From Prochilodus magdalenae (lineage: Eukaryota; Chordata; Actinopteri; Characiformes; Prochilodontidae): a stretch of 64,000 nucleotides of DNA. Location of the stretch: contig JAMWET010003878.1 of assembly GCA_024036415.1 (NCBI GenBank), positions 338,001-402,000 on the forward strand. The letters are read 5' to 3'. Shown piece by piece: positions 1 to 14,700 of the stretch. The stretch's first letter is position 1. The number at the start of each line of letters is the position of its first letter. The notes under the pieces are model-generated. The model had not been told where the DNA came from, did not search any database, and saw only the letters and a list, made by a program, of their open reading frames with translations. Made by a program: the position numbers and the translations under genes.

Positions 1-824
1 CAGTCCTCTTTTTTCTGATTCCTAGAAAGGAAAAAAACTGTGATGAGGAACGTCAGTGGTTGGGAAATGGGTAGATACAAGAGTAGTTTATTTCCAGTGT
101 GCCATCAGAAGTAATTCATCTACTCAATGGCCTGTAATGAGCTGCTGCAACTCCACATCCTCCTCAAAATGAGGCGACTTCCCCTGTGCTGTCATAGACA
201 GAGCGGGGAGAATTTCAGCTTTTGTCAGCCGCAAACAATAGAAGTGCATCACAATCAAAGATTAAGTGGGAAAAGAAAAAAATGGCCATCAGCAATCAGG
301 AAGCACATCAGAGAGATAGAGAAAGAGGGCTGAGGGATGCAGGAGAACTTGTTAGGTTGCTCAATCCACAAGTCTCCACAAGGCAAGTGCAGGCTTGCCT
401 TGCTTTTTCTTTCTTTCTTTTTTTTTGTTTTTGAGTGCATGCTAGCACACATCACACTTCTTAGCGTGAGGGCTAACAGCAAGATTGAGTGCGGTGTTGG
501 ACTCAGTGGGTAAATCTATTACTGCCTGTGATCTTATGTGAGTGAACTTGCGCTAGTATATCTAATCTCATAATACCGAGCAATGTTTTTACTTAATATG
601 AGTGGGATGGGAAATCCCATTGTCGGTTTTGTATTTGATGCATCACAGAGTATTGGGTTGCAGTGTAATTCAGAGACATGGACCAAATGGACTTTCTGAG
701 GATAAAAAAAGAGAAAAGTCCATTTTACTTAGGGAAGATTGCCAGTATAATCTGAAGTCCAAAGCAGCATGATCACATCAGAGATTCCTTCAGCAATGAA
801 GGCCTAGCGTGGAACTCTCCAGAG

Positions 825-1000
825 AGGAGGGGGTGCAGAGAGAAAGAGAAAGAGAGAGAGCTGCAGATAACAGGAGTAATGCAAGCTAAAGAGAGCCAAG
901 AAGCCCCACATCAAAAGGAGGGAATAATGACAGGAATAATGACAGCGAGAGAGAGTGAGCGAGAGTCAAAGAGAGGGGGATGAGAGAAAGAGAAGCGTGT
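825..1000. repeat. purine-rich GA simple-sequence tract
   Basis: The + strand is almost entirely A/G here, with many GAGAGA runs (for example 840-863 and 947-997). It is degenerate microsatellite DNA with no coding signal. Confidence 0.7.
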
Positions 1001-2742
1001 GATTGAGAGGAGGATGTGTAGTGTATATGTTTGTGTTTAAAAAGCATCCCTCCCAGACAGCAGACTAAGAGAGAGTCTTTATCGGCACTGCTGAGGCGAC
1101 CCCCGGGAGACCCCAGTCACCACTCCCTGCTGTCACTCTCCATTCCCCCAGACACACAGGAAACCATAGGAAACCGGCCATTCCCACACTCTACACGCCC
1201 TGTCTGCGTGCGGGGAACGCTGTGGATGATTCAGACCCCTGCTTTTTAACCCCTGAAAGTCTACACATTCAGGCCTTTTGCTGAAATATGTAACGCAATA
1301 CCATAATGATGATTTCGGTTTACATTACTTCAACATTATGTATCCTCTGGTCTGACTCTGCATTTCTGACCTTTTCCATTCGTGTACTTTTTGTTTGTTC
1401 ACAGAACAAACCTCTTCGACAAACATGAATATGTTATGATATAATATTTTTCACACTTGTTTCAGTTAGCTTTGAGCGAGAAGGAATTTTTAGCAAATTA
1501 CACCAATTCTAGGTCTAGGTTCAGTAACCTAGAACCTAGACTTAGACTTAGAAAGACTTGGCCAAGAGTTTTTTTCTGAGGATTAAATAAGAAGAAAGAA
1601 GCAAAAGAGAAGTGCACCATTCCCACCTAAGTATGTTTGTGGTCTATGTTCCATATCAGTTCATCTCTCCTTGGTTATTTTGGGCAGTGGAACAGGAGTT
1701 GCTTTCAGAGAGCTTTTCAGATACATGGTACGATGCTCCCCAGTGACTGCCTGCCTCACTGTGTACACACACACGTCCTGAATCGCACGTCAATCCACAG
1801 CCCACTTTCCTATCTTTATCTCAACATGGCTTAAGTCCCTATATCACGGTAGGATTTAGTCTAATGGGAGACAGTTAACCTTACTTAGCTAGACTACACA
1901 TACATACGTAGATAAACTGTCACAGATAACTTTCACAAGATAGCAGGGTTAATGGGGAGGATACAGCAAGACTAGGCTTTCATCCTAATAGGGAACAAAA
2001 GTGAATCGTTCATGGGAACTACATGAATAAACTCTTCAGACTGTTGCATTTCATCTTCCAACATACCATTGAAGTATACCTTTTCCCCCCACATGGGCTG
2101 CAGATCCTCCTTTACTCATTTGATGCTTTTATGTGTGTGTATTGGTCCTTCCAGACTCCTCAGTACTCTTAGAAAACAGAATCAAGAGCCAGCCTCGGAA
2201 AGGAAATGACTGATTTTGGAGGGACAGGCATGAGCCGTTCATTTCTGCTGATTAGAAAACCCTTGTCTGTTCGGATAAAATCATGAATGCTGGATTTTAA
2301 GGTGGCTGGAAGCAGATTTGATCTGAAGTACAAATGTAGAAAAGGGAATGTGGTTTGACGGTGACACTGGGCACGATCAAAAAGCGGCCAAAAAGCGTTT
2401 TTAACATGCTTTTGGGTAACAATTTGGATAAGTGGAGCCAAATTTGAATCTTCATTAAAGCCAGCACAAACATTTATAACTAACACATTACATGCAAAAA
2501 GCAGAGAGGTGTGGCGAAATGAACAGCACCTGTGTTCTGAGCCTGTAAATGTGATACAAATGGGCCCACAGAAATAATTAAGAGGATAAACAAACAGTAG
2601 ATGCAGCGCTTCTGAAGTCATGGCTGTAGCACCTTGAATGAGGAAGACGTCTGCATTCTGCCCTTGTACTACATGTTGAAAAAGATGCAATGAAAGTGAA
2701 AGAGGAAGGTGAAAGAGCAGGGATGGTATGGAGATGGTATGG

Positions 2743-2743
<1 letters not shown>

Positions 2744-2774
<31 letters not shown>
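2744..2774. repeat. (TG)n microsatellite
   Basis: About 15 uninterrupted GT/TG dinucleotides within the mctp2 intron. Confidence 0.95.
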
Positions 2775-2778
<4 letters not shown>

Positions 2779-2956
2779 GTTTATCGTCTAATTTAAGACT
2801 TCATGCAGTGTCAGGACTAACAATGATTCTGAATGTTTTTTTGTTATGTCAGATTGTAAAACTAAAAGGGCAAACACATTTATTTTGGGTGTGAGTTGAG
2901 GGTTAGGATTAGGTTTAAAATTAAGTTTACCTTCTTATTACTATCGGTTTCTAAAA

Positions 2957-3500
2957 CACAGTACTGTACCAAAGTCAGAGACCACCCCTCATTAATTTTA
3001 TTTCCAGTCAAAAATAATAATTTTGTGTTCACCCGTTCCTGTTATTACAGGTTTTTTAAGAGAGCAAGTACATTCAAACTAGCATCCTCACAATCTAAGT
3101 AATGCAAAATACCATTAGCAGATTTGATTTGTCTATATTTACCAAAACCAGCATTTTGGTAGCTACACATCCTTTCCGACCCACAGTGTTGACTTGTCTT
3201 CTCCCAGTGGAAGGATGGTCAAAAACACCTGTCAAGTGGAGCTTGCTTGTCTGCTTGCTTTTCAAAAATTGTACAGTTTAGATGGTCTATCAGGTTGTTA
3301 GGAGATCATTTCCAAATACCGTATATCCAGTTTGGACAGTTGTGTTTCACCTTCTTTCAACTTTCCTCTCCCTCTTATGCAAGTGGACTGATGATTAAAT
3401 GTAAGTGGACTGATGATGGAAATTAAATAATGGCTATTTTGACTGGAAATGACATTAGGGAATTATTATAAGTTTGCACCGTGCTGTATGTAGTAACATG
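2957..3500. mobile_element. degenerate Tc1-like or MITE element, copy 1
   Basis: The left end contains GTCAGAGACCACCC and CATTAATTTTATTTCCAGTC. The right end has the inverse TTTTGACTGGAAATGACATT, followed by TTTGCACCGTGCTGTATG. The same termini occur at 6750-7110, so this is a dispersed inverted-repeat element. No transposase frame survives. Confidence 0.55.
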
Positions 3501-5731
3501 TAGTGTTGCTGTCTTTAACAAAACCTTAAATGGAATAGTAATTTTTCTCTAATAAAAAGGATTCATTATTCATGTAAAAACATAGTTTTGCATACTTAAC
3601 ATGTGAATTATAAGTCATGGTCAACTTGTTTTCTGGCTCAGCACAGCAGAGGCCTCTCCAACCAGGGCAGACAGTGTGCAGCAAGCCAAGGCCCGAGGCC
3701 AAACACAGCAGCCTCCCAGTCATCCAGGACACACATGGAGGGGGTTTTCTCTTTTTTTCTACCCTTTTGCTTTCTGATTAAACCAGTGTCCATGTGCACA
3801 ATCTGACTGGTACCTAAGGCCAATGGGAAGTCACTTTGCCTGCTCATATGATTGGTAGGCCCTCTCGTTCCCTCGGGACAGATTTGTGCTCACAGGGTAA
3901 GGATCTGTTGTGTGTTATTTCTGCTGTAACACAGCCTCTCCTATCAGCTTTCTTTAGCCTCATTCCTCTGCTTCTGCATCGCTCAGCAGGACACTTGCAT
4001 GTTCTCTTCCTCTGGGGGAAAATGGCCACAAAAAACTCTACACGAGTGGTATTCGTATCCTTCTCCGAGGGGATAGCCTTTATTCCCGTCTTAAACCCAG
4101 GACATGGGAAAAAGTATCACCTTTGAAGTTTTCAAATTTAACACCGATCATTCTTTCACCCCAAACATTAGCTGTGATGGCTTTGATAGGCTGGGGAAAG
4201 CCACACTGCTTGATCTGCCTCTATGATATCAAATTTAAAAGGCACGGCTTAGACCCATAACAGGACTTTGAAACAAGCGCGCTTTAAATTAGAGCAGACA
4301 GCTTAAAGCAAACATAGACAGCTGCTTAATTAAGTAAATGAAAGGACATATTTAATTTTCACGTAACGTGAAAGAGCTTAGAAACAAGCATCAGACGAAA
4401 GGGAAAAAATCCATTAATTCTGGTACTCATGGCTTGTATTAAAAAAATCTTATCACTGTTCACTGACAGTGGGAGCTGAACTGGTAGCTCCTATTTTTTT
4501 GAGCTGCTAAAATCAAAACTAATTAGACAAATGAAACTGATTATTGTGGATAACAAATTAAGCTAATATTATTTTTCCCAGCCTTAAACACATACAGACA
4601 TTTGCATTCAGAACTCATATAAGCCACATGTAATTGCCATATCATTGCTTTTTCTTTGGGCGCAAAGTCGTTTTCTTCCCCCCAAGATTTATTACAATTG
4701 TTTAGCTGCTGGGCATCAGCTAATGTGCTTGCGCGCACACACAGACGCACACATAATAAGTTTCATCCTCGAATTAGCTGCCCGGCTCAGACAGGATTTG
4801 GAAGAGAGACCTCTTTTTAACAGAGGGGTTCCTCTCCATAGATGAAGTTAGCCCGCGGTCATCACAACAGAATATATTTAGCACATTATGGATATGAATC
4901 CCGGGCCTGTAGCCACATTGCGCCGGGGTCATTGCTCAGAGGCTCGGGGCTCCACACTTCCACGCAGCGCAGTCAGAAAGCAATAACGCATCATCTTCCT
5001 ATTAACTCATTCCTCTCCAACACAGACAACACAGCCTAATATGATTATGAGTCGGATCAGCTATTATAAAAATTTAATCAACAAGGTGCTTTTAATGGTG
5101 AGGAGTTAAGAGTCTTTGACTACTGCTACACATTTAACAACTAAAATTCATCTGTCATGAGTTATTTGCAACTGCATTATGATTACTATAGAAGGAAAGC
5201 AATAAATGTACATGAAATTTGTTACACTTTATTAACCCAATGACCTAGTCTAGGCCTGCAAATGGTCCCTGCCCCTCACACAAAGACAATAAGGCACCGT
5301 TTGTTTATTGAGCCTGAGTTCAAATAAAGACCAGCCTCCCTATTTAGACATGTCTAGTGTGGAATTTTTACAGTGCCTCTATTCCCCTGTGGAAGCTAGA
5401 CTTCAATTAATGATTCCGTTCTGTGCTTATTTCTGTGTTTCAAAGGAGCACAGCAAAGCAACCAAATCCATTTGTCGTATGCGGGAACATTCCCCGGAGA
5501 CTGGACTGAAACTACTAGAGGAAAAATTGTGCTTGCTGAGACGGTTACAGTGGCTGTCCTCATTTCCAGTGTGTTTAACTTGAATGTTGCGAGTTAAACA
5601 CGCCGGCTAGAGGCACAGAGACGCTCCGAACAGCGCCACAAGGTCAGACCCACAGTTCTGTGAACTGTGTGGCTGTGGTTAATCAAAAAGGTTGGGGGGG
5701 GAATGAGTCGAGATAAAAAAGAACGAAGTAC

Positions 5732-5773
5732 CTTTTCATCCTCATCTTCGTCCTCCGCCACGGACATGCTCTC
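5732..5773 (-). CDS. mctp2: mctp2 exon, acidic cytosolic linker
   Basis: A 42-bp exon, acceptor CTTCTTCTCCAG, donor GTACTT. It encodes [14 protein letters not shown] and matches the human acidic stretch ESTDIDDEEDEDDK that follows the first membrane segment. It is phase 0 at both ends. It is the most 3' mctp2 exon I could find in the window. Confidence 0.9.
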
Positions 5774-8700
5774 CTGGAGAAGAAGGAGAGTGAGTTAGAG
5801 GGGTCTGCAAGGTAGACACATGTAGGCACCAGAGCTGTTTTTTTTTTTTAAACAAACACCTCGTAATGAAAACCTCCTCTTGTACATACACCCCTATTGG
5901 GAGAGGCCCTGTTGCCTTAGCAACTACATCACAGGAGTGACCCCGCACAAAAAGGAAAGGTGAGCATGAGGGGCCTTCCTCACAAGAGCCGTGTCACTGC
6001 CGAGCAATCTCATTTCTTCACAACATAAACACACACACAAACAACAAACACACACAGAACAGAAAGGCGGGGTGGGGAAAAATGAAAACATTTAATTTGG
6101 GTTGCCTGCGCCCGAATCGCTGTACATCAAGTCATCGCTCTCGCTTGCTGGGGATAGGATGTGACATTGCCAGGGAGCATTCTGCCGGGGAGAAGAGGTC
6201 AGTGCAAGGTGACAGAGGCGCACCCACACTTTAACATTGCCCAGAGTGCACCGCTCTGCCCCCAGCACTGACATGCAGGCCCTGAGTTAGGGAGAATGTC
6301 GCTCAAAGGATGGAACGCATTCTGGGTGGAGACTAGGGCGACAAACTTCCAAACCAGTGGAAATAGAGGTCATTTCAACTGCGGGAAAAATGCTAACCTC
6401 ACATAAAACTGCATACATTTAATCTGTGTACTGGACTTAGTAGCCGAATAAGTATAATACATGTTTCCTTTTTGGAATAATAGATATTTTGCACTAAAGT
6501 TACAACATAATCTGTTATTATTGATAATAACATTATTATTATATTATGTTATATGTTATATGATAATAATTGATAATGGGGGAGCCGGCATTGCTTATGT
6601 GATGAGTACCAAAAGTAAGAGTAATATTGGTGGATGTTACAGGTTCACTTATGTCATCAGTAAGGTAATAGAAAAGACCTGCAAATACAATCTGATATGT
6701 TTGCTATGTAGCTTTCCTTATCTTGTCTTGGCTTGTGTTCAGATTGAGTGCATACAGTAAAAGTCAGAGACCACCCTTCATTTATTTCATTTCCAGTCAA
6801 AACATACATCAGGAAAGAACCTTAGGAGTTAAATAAATTATTTCAAAAGTTGTTTGCATTTGCTTCCCATAATTCTTCTCACAGTGAAGGATTGATTAAA
6901 AACCTGTGGATTTTTTAAAATCTAAAGCAAGTGTAGATCTGGTGGATCTTCTCTCTCTCAAAGATTTAAGATCTGTTTATCTGAGGGTCTACCAGCTCCC
7001 ATGTTCTCCGTATTGCTTTAATTCTGTGTTTGAGCACCAGTACTTTATGGCCGTTTTGACTGGAAAGTAAATTAAGAGTGGTTTCTTTGCACAATACTGT
7101 ACTTCGTACATGTACAGTACTGGAGCATATGCATTTTTGACACCATTTAACAACAGCATTGTAATAATCCACTGGTCAAAGTATTTGGAAGCCTTGAAAT
7201 ATTATTGTTAACCAACATTTAAGGTTAAGTCACATTGTGTCTCAAAATCCCTCTGTAAGGTTTCCTAAGATGTCCCTGATAAGGACCTAAATATCTTATT
7301 TAATGTTGGTGATGCAGCAAATCTTCTAAAAAATGTCCCTGTATAATTGTTTCTCAGCTACATCTTTCAAATAAAGCAGCAAATATAGTGTGTACTGTTG
7401 CTCTTGAGGACTGCGTAGACTGTTTGGGGGATTCACTACACTGCTGTGTGGGTGAGGTCACGACACTCACCAGGTCCTGACTGTGGCTGCCCGTGACCAG
7501 GTTGACGCGGAAGTAGTTCCAACCAATCAGCAGGAAGAGGAAGAGAGGCAGCATGAAGAGCTCAAAGTGCCACACCATCACTACAAAGATCTGTGAGAGA
7601 GAGAGATGGGGCAGACAGAGGGTTAGAGTCACGAAATGAGCAGTGAACAGTCCTGCCCTCATACAACACCAGCCTACACCCACACTCCCATACAAGCTGA
7701 GCCATCCAGTGCCCAGTACACCACCTCCTCAGTAACACCAAATAAATGTGTCATAAGACCTCTCAGCCCACAAACACAACCCAAGCAGACATTGTGACCA
7801 CATGTTGGCAGTATCTGTAAAATTCAGGATCGCAGTATTTCCAAATACTCCATGGCATAAGGTATCCAGATCTAATTAGTCAATTCCACCCACTGTTGAT
7901 ACCTGCATCATACACATTATGTATGATGTCAATGGAAACCACTGGCAGTAGAATAGCACATCCAGGAGCAGGCACATGTGAGCCTAAGGTCTCCATGTCC
8001 AGTGACAAGGCAGAGGTATTGGACTGTGGCACTGTGGAAATGTCCTCTCTGGAGAATCATCAAGTACCTAATGCTTTGCAGCAGCTTTTGTGATTCTGAA
8101 CTAATTATCCAACAGCACTAATGCTCCAACGTCTCCTATAAAGCCTTCCCAGAAGAGAAGAGACTGCGACTGCAGCAAAGCAAGGACACAATCTCTATTA
8201 GTTCCCTTGATTTCAGGAGAAATGATGGAGGAACAGGCTTCGGCACAGGGTTTGGCTTTATAATAATGTATGTCACAGTATCAGGTATTTAAGGTAATTA
8301 GCCTATGCTATAAGAGCACTGTAATTCTATTCTGGAAAGCCATGCACAGCATCTTTATGTAGCTGCCATGGATGTAGGCCTGAGATTCAGCAGTTTGCTG
8401 GTTCTGAAGTTCCGATATCTCTAGCTGAAACTAAAAATCACTATTATTGTGACACCGATACATCATCCATATATCACCCAAGAAATTACAATACCTCAAT
8501 AGAACCTGTTATTCTGTGTGTGTATGTATATGTGTGTGTCTGTGTCAATGAAGGATGTGTGAGTGTGTGGATGATGGGTGAGCTTACACGTTAGCTGCAC
8601 AGCAGCAATTTTAATATTTCAAAATTTCATTTGCAACGATTAACAGCATGCTGATGCCATGTAATTTCACGTCAGCAAAGCAGGCCGGCTGATGGGAGTT

Positions 8701-11700
8701 GGTTTGACGTACTGCGCTCCAAATGCTTTCTGACTGCAGTGTAGCTCTAACATTGGGCTACTGCATAGGTGCATATAGCATTGTCAGGGTTTTAGTCCAT
8801 CCCCCAGTAAACGGTTTACATAAAGCCAACAGTTCTGGACGAAGTATGATGGATCATGTTAAACAGCTTTTTATAATGCGATAAAAGGAGACGCTCAGCC
8901 CCCTGCTTCTCTCAGCTGTGCATTAATTGCTTTGATATACTTAATGCTGTTTTGGGGCAACCTAAAGAGCATTTCTGAGGATTTATCATTCAAAACATGA
9001 ATCGAAGAAGGAGGTATAGGAAGGAACTGAGTAAGTTATGTATGCATGAGTATGCATTTGTGTTCGGTATATGATGATGTAAGGCAATGCTGTCAAAATT
9101 ATTTGACCACCATTTAAATACATTTGTTTTATAGATATAGATAATAAAGTAGTCACGGTAGGACACACCCTAAAAGGTTTAGACACCATGAAATGTTTGC
9201 TGAAAACTTAATACTTTAATATACATTAAAATTCAGTATTATTTTCGATTCCAACAGCTGAAGCCATTAACTGTTTTCAGCTTAGCTGTCTTTAGCACTT
9301 ATGGCTTTTAGCACATAATGATGAAATATGAGATTAAAACATATATTTAGCTTCTACAAGCTGGTCCTTGAGGTGTTCAGGTGCAGATTTGATGTTTTGC
9401 CATCCTTAATTAGAACTATTCTAAAGCACTGTTTGCATATTGGCTTTCCCCTTTTCGTTTGCTTTTTCATCCTAAATGTTTCAAAAGTCCCTGGACAATT
9501 CCTTTTGGTATTTGTTTTGTCAACCAAAGGTCACATTTGATTTCAGTATTATCAATACTACAGAACTGTACCAATAAAAAATGTACTCTATATTGACATA
9601 TAGATATATTACCATACATTACTTCAGCTGTATCTGATCCACTTATACTAGCACAACACACCATCAACACACCATCAACGTCAGTGTCCACCCAAATAAA
9701 TCCTGTCCTATGGGGGTCCCAATGCAGAGAAATAGACCACACCCTGTGATTATACAATTAATGTGGTAAGTAGAGCTGATAAAACGGACAAGTAGTGTAA
9801 ATGCAAGTAGTGTAAAGGCGTAATTAATGAAGTGACCGGACAGTGTATATAAGTACTTTAAAAACACTGACCAACTGCATGTTTTATTATAAACACAGTA
9901 TAATATGTCCCTAGTACACAAAAGAAAATACATTTCTTACAGAAAAGCTTTATAGTGGTGTATTGGGTTTGGTCTGAATTTTGAGCGTCCTGTGTTTTGT
10001 CTTTCTAGGTGTTAGTATACTGTAGGGGTTGGTGGTTTCACAGCAGCTCACAGAACAATAGGCGGGTGTGTGGCTAGGCGCTTGTTAGAAACAATATGTT
10101 TGACTTAAGCCTAAGACAAGCTTAGCTATACTAGGCCTTCAGGCCTGAGGTTGTAGCCCTGGTAAAACAGCAGCATGTTCCTGTCATATCAACCTGCATC
10201 TAGATACCATGCTCTGGGCTAGTCTACCTACCATCACTTGTAGACAAGGTTCATGCATACGCACACACATACACACACACCGCCACCGGGGATATGTGAA
10301 CCGTGTCTAATGCACAGAGCATTCGGCCTACACAGCCCCCAAGGCATCGCAGCAGCATGGTACATGTCTGGGGCTTTCTTTAATAATTCATAACAATCCT
10401 GGCCATACTGTACCATTGCAAGTGATGCCTTTTACCACTTGCTGCTATTGTACCATAATCTGAGAGGGAAAATGATGCGAGCTGAAAAGTGCCAGATGAA
10501 CAGAGGTAAGGGAATGGTCCTAAGCTTTGTTTGTGTCTGTATGTGTGTGGAGGGAGGCCTCTGCCTGTCTGCTCTGATTTAGAGTAACCTGTGTCAGTCC
10601 CTGGAGGTTATGTTCTGGGTTTCCCCCTCCACCTGAGCTCAGCAGGTTGGCCTACAGGTAGCTAGAGTGAGAGGGAGAGAGCAAACGTGTCGGCAGAAAA
10701 CTGCCTCTAGAACCGCAGGACAGCCAAAACGCCTTTATCCTCACCTACACACGCTGTTACATTAGCCACTGAGGTCCAATTGCCTGTTCTGTGTCTTCCC
10801 ACACGGCTAGGCAGAGGGAGCCCATTCATTTCCACCTGGGGAGCTGTGAGTGGGAATCTGTCACAGGTATTCATAATCGCACACTAATGCAAATTTCTGC
10901 TCAGCGGCACACAGCCTTGGTGGACAAGATAAAAGCCCAGCAAAATTCAGCACCTTGTGTCTAAACGCAGCGTCTAAATGAGGGGATAAACCAAAGCTGT
11001 CAGAAAAATCTCCAGCCTCGCCTCCCACCATGTGTGAGACTGTGTGTGTGTAAATCAGCTTAAATATACTGAATTTACATGCCTTTTTTAAACGCTAATA
11101 AAAATGTCCCAGCACATGCCTGGGAAAACCAGCACTCCAGTGCTCGGACATGGAGACAATGTCCAACTTGTCAAATAGCCTCCAGCTAATGAGCAGAGGC
11201 AGCGGTCTACCTTCCCCCCCTGTCTAAAATACTCCACCACTCCTGTGGAAGAGAGACGGAACTAATTCTCCACTAAGTGGTTTATGTTTTATTAGCAGCG
11301 AGCGTCAGTGATTAGAGAGCCGAGTAGACAAATTGCACCCTGTCAGGCTTAGAAGTGAATTTATATTGAAAATAATCCACATTTTAATTGGCCTAAGAAT
11401 CAGGGCTGCCTTTAGACTGTAACACACTGCCATGTGTTATTGAGAGTCAGATTTGATTTAACAACAAGCCGACATTGGGTCTATATGGCTGACAATCATT
11501 AACTATTCACATAAAGAGAGGAACAAACTGAAGCAATAAAGTCATAAGGCATAATTAGGCAATTCGTTTTGAAACCATGAACAATTGGATAATGAATGGA
11601 TGGTAATTTGAACAGACATTCTTATGTGTGTGGTGCTGAAAGCTTCCTTTGGTGAACGTTGTTTATGTGGGGAAATGTTTGCATGGGTGTGCATGGAGTG

Positions 11701-14700
11701 TCTGTCAAGACTGTCAAAAAGTAAAGCTGTAATTAAAAAAAGAAGTGAATTAATGAAAAGCACTTGAGTAGGCTTGATGGTCGTCGGAGATGTGCTCTGC
11801 TCCATCGCCTGTGAGTGTCTGGAGGAGAGCAGGCAGGGCCAGTCCACTCCACCGGCGGGTTAACAGCAGCCTGACAACTTCTGCTTTATGGCACTGTTAA
11901 TATGATTCCGCTAAACGCATTTCTGTGGCTTCTCGAGCCGATCCCCCCCCCTGGTCGGGCGGAATTCCTGCACCTAATAATAAAGCACTCAGCGATTAAA
12001 AGTGTGAATAAAACAACTCCAGGAGCCGGAGCAAACTGGCAGCAGCACACCACCCACACTCTCCCTGGAGGGGGAGCGAGGGGAAGCCACGGCAGGAACA
12101 AAAGGACAAAGACGCCCTCACTAAGAGTTTATACAATCCTGCAAATTGATTAAACGGGAATAGGGAGTGGAGAGAGACTTTCAATCCAGACTGCTTACTG
12201 ATGCTCTGAACCCAGCCACGATGGGGAGAACATGCAGAATTGTGGTTTTTTTTTAAGCCTCCTCTTTCTAAACATGGTCTATAGTTGGAGTACGATGCAG
12301 ATTTGTCGTTCTATCCCCCAGAATTCTGCAGGCTGAAGAGATAAATAGTTATACAAACAGAAGAGATGCGGAGATGAATAAATTCATGGGATTAGTACAA
12401 CAAAAATATGATGATTCACTGGGAAGAGAGGTAGATGTAGAAAGCGGAACATTCTGGCCTACTAATGGAGCGAGATCAGGTTAGCAGTTACAGAACTAGC
12501 ATTCACTAAAATAGCATATGGAATGGAGCTGCTATACTTTAGTGGGAAATGAATATGTAAGATGAACCAGGAAGTCATTCACCATGTAGGTCAAGGTTGT
12601 GTAATGTTTTACAGACCATTAAATTTACCATTTTGACAAGGATTCTGTGTGTGTATATTCTCTCTGCTTGTGCAGCTGCTAGCTGAAACCTGATGGGGAA
12701 GTTTGTCTCATAGAAGTATGTGTTTTTCATAGAAGCTACAGCCGCTAACACACAGCTGCCAGTACCAGCCAGGCCCGGGAGGGTCAGAGAGGGCCGTGGA
12801 AGGATGCCAAATTATATGAATGTATCCGAACGAGTCTAACAAGGCTGACTACAGGCTACGGGTTTTGTGTGTGTGAGAGAAAATTTTAATGTAAAAAAAA
12901 AAAAAGCTTGTTTTTTCTCCACTAGGTGAATCAGAGGGCAGCTGGAGTAATCTGCATTGCTTTCTCAATTAAAATATAAAAAAGCCAGTATTAATAATGA
13001 ATCAAAGGCCCCGGTGCCTGCTGTGCTCATGCCTGCCTTTTGTCATCCAGGGAATGAGTTAGAGAGAGGGGCCGTGGCCGGCCGTGGGCTACCGTTGGCC
13101 ATAGCGTCACATTGCTATCCGTTAAAGCTGCAGTAAGTGCAGGAGCAATGAGACATGTAATTTGTGGTGAGCCGAGGCCAGGCTTTCAGAGAGTGTGTGA
13201 GAGGGACGGAGAGAAGATTTCTCTGCAGGGCAGGTAGAGTGGGTGGCTGAGCGAGCTGCTTGCAGCTAACGCTGAATAAATATTTCACATACATTCCGCT
13301 CAAACCTTATCGACACAGCGAGGAGGAGGGATCGAGAGGCGACAGAGAAAGACGGCTCCATTTTACTGAGAGCACTGAGGATGGCCAACATATCAGCTCT
13401 GTCATTAGCATCTCTAACAGCCAGACTATACAGAGCAGTTTCAGAGCTAATGTCCCTCACAGCGCTACACGGTGTCTTTGCGTCGTGTTGGTCTGTTATG
13501 TAGCAGCTAATGTCTGATGCAGTAAGTGATATCCATCTTTCAGTAGGCTTTTAGATCACGACCATGGAGGTTCTCTGAATATTCCAGGGCTGTTGGGGAA
13601 AATGCTTATATTTGCACTTTTTTTAATCTGGAAATTCCAGCTGCCCTTTACATGGCATGGTTTAATGGCTTAATGAATGGATTTATAGAAACCTAACTCA
13701 AAAAGCATGGTTGTAAACATTACGGTTGTAAGTCGCTCTGGATAAGAGCATCTGCTTATTGCCATAAATGTAAATGTCCCAACAGAGAAAATATACAGCT
13801 GCTAGTTAATCAACTAACTAATTATGCTTCCTTTTTTTAAAAGATTAAAATAATAATCACAGCTTGTTTCCACACTTCTGGCCAGCAATTTAAGTAAGCT
13901 ATCGTAGCATAAAAAAACACCCTGTTGCCTGAAAATATTCCAGAGAAGCACAAAGCTGTATTAAATGCTGTGAAGCGGTTTTGACGTTTGCGCAGGCTAA
14001 AATTCCTTTAGTTACTCACATAGAGGGGGTCAGACTATGGCCTATCCAATGGCCGGTGGGATGTTGTTGTGTGTGCGTGCGCTCGTGTGTGTATGTGTGT
14101 GTGCATGCTGCAGGCAGAGGGTGCAGGGTGCCTGTCAGTGGCTGGCCACACCGGCCACCACTGTTTAATCCGTGTCGGTAGCGTTAACACTCAGCGACCT
14201 TCTGGGTGACAGATCCGCCATGCGAGCCGTCTTCCCCTAAGGCCACCCAAGCCCGAGTGTCAGCTCCGCTCACACACACACACATACTCACATGCATCAC
14301 AGACAGCAGGGCCGGGCAGGGGCCAGCCAGGGCCACAGCCAGCGGAGCCTGGGGAGAACTGTCCACTCTGACTGGGGGGTGGTGAGCATGTTAGCACTGG
14401 TCATTACCCAGAACAACCACATACTCACACACATTAGCACTGAATATGGAACTCAGTTCATAGTGACCTGTAACAGGTACAGAAGAAACAGTGCATCTGC
14501 TGAGATGTTACATAAAACGACACATTAGTGTCTATTTTCTATATTGAAATATTCATCATGGCTGTTGTATTTAAAGTAGCATTTCCATAATACTCTCCTT
14601 TTAGTGTTTTAGGTTTTAGTTGGAAATAAAAGCACCTGAAAATCTGATCTGGAAGTGCCTAATAGGAATGGAGAATTCCCAGCTCATCCATGCTTGATTT

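Larger units (their letters stand above)
1..5731 (-). other. mctp2 intron, 3' side (no exon found)
   Basis: I looked for the next MCTP2 exons (IERIYMVQD... and the second membrane segment) on the minus strand and did not find them. The stretch holds a purine-rich (GA)-type tract around 825-1000, a TG repeat, one inverted-repeat transposon remnant (2957-3500) and a non-repetitive, TAATTA-rich block (about 4140-5050). Confidence 0.6.

Noticed and set aside
2169..2690. 173-codon open frame on the minus strand
   Set aside because: Intronic, no recognisable motif, no splice-site context. Length alone does not support a gene.
13728..13776. Possible tRNA gene
   Set aside because: Only the SINE-type 3' block is present. 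No A-box/B-box pair or cloverleaf can be drawn around it.
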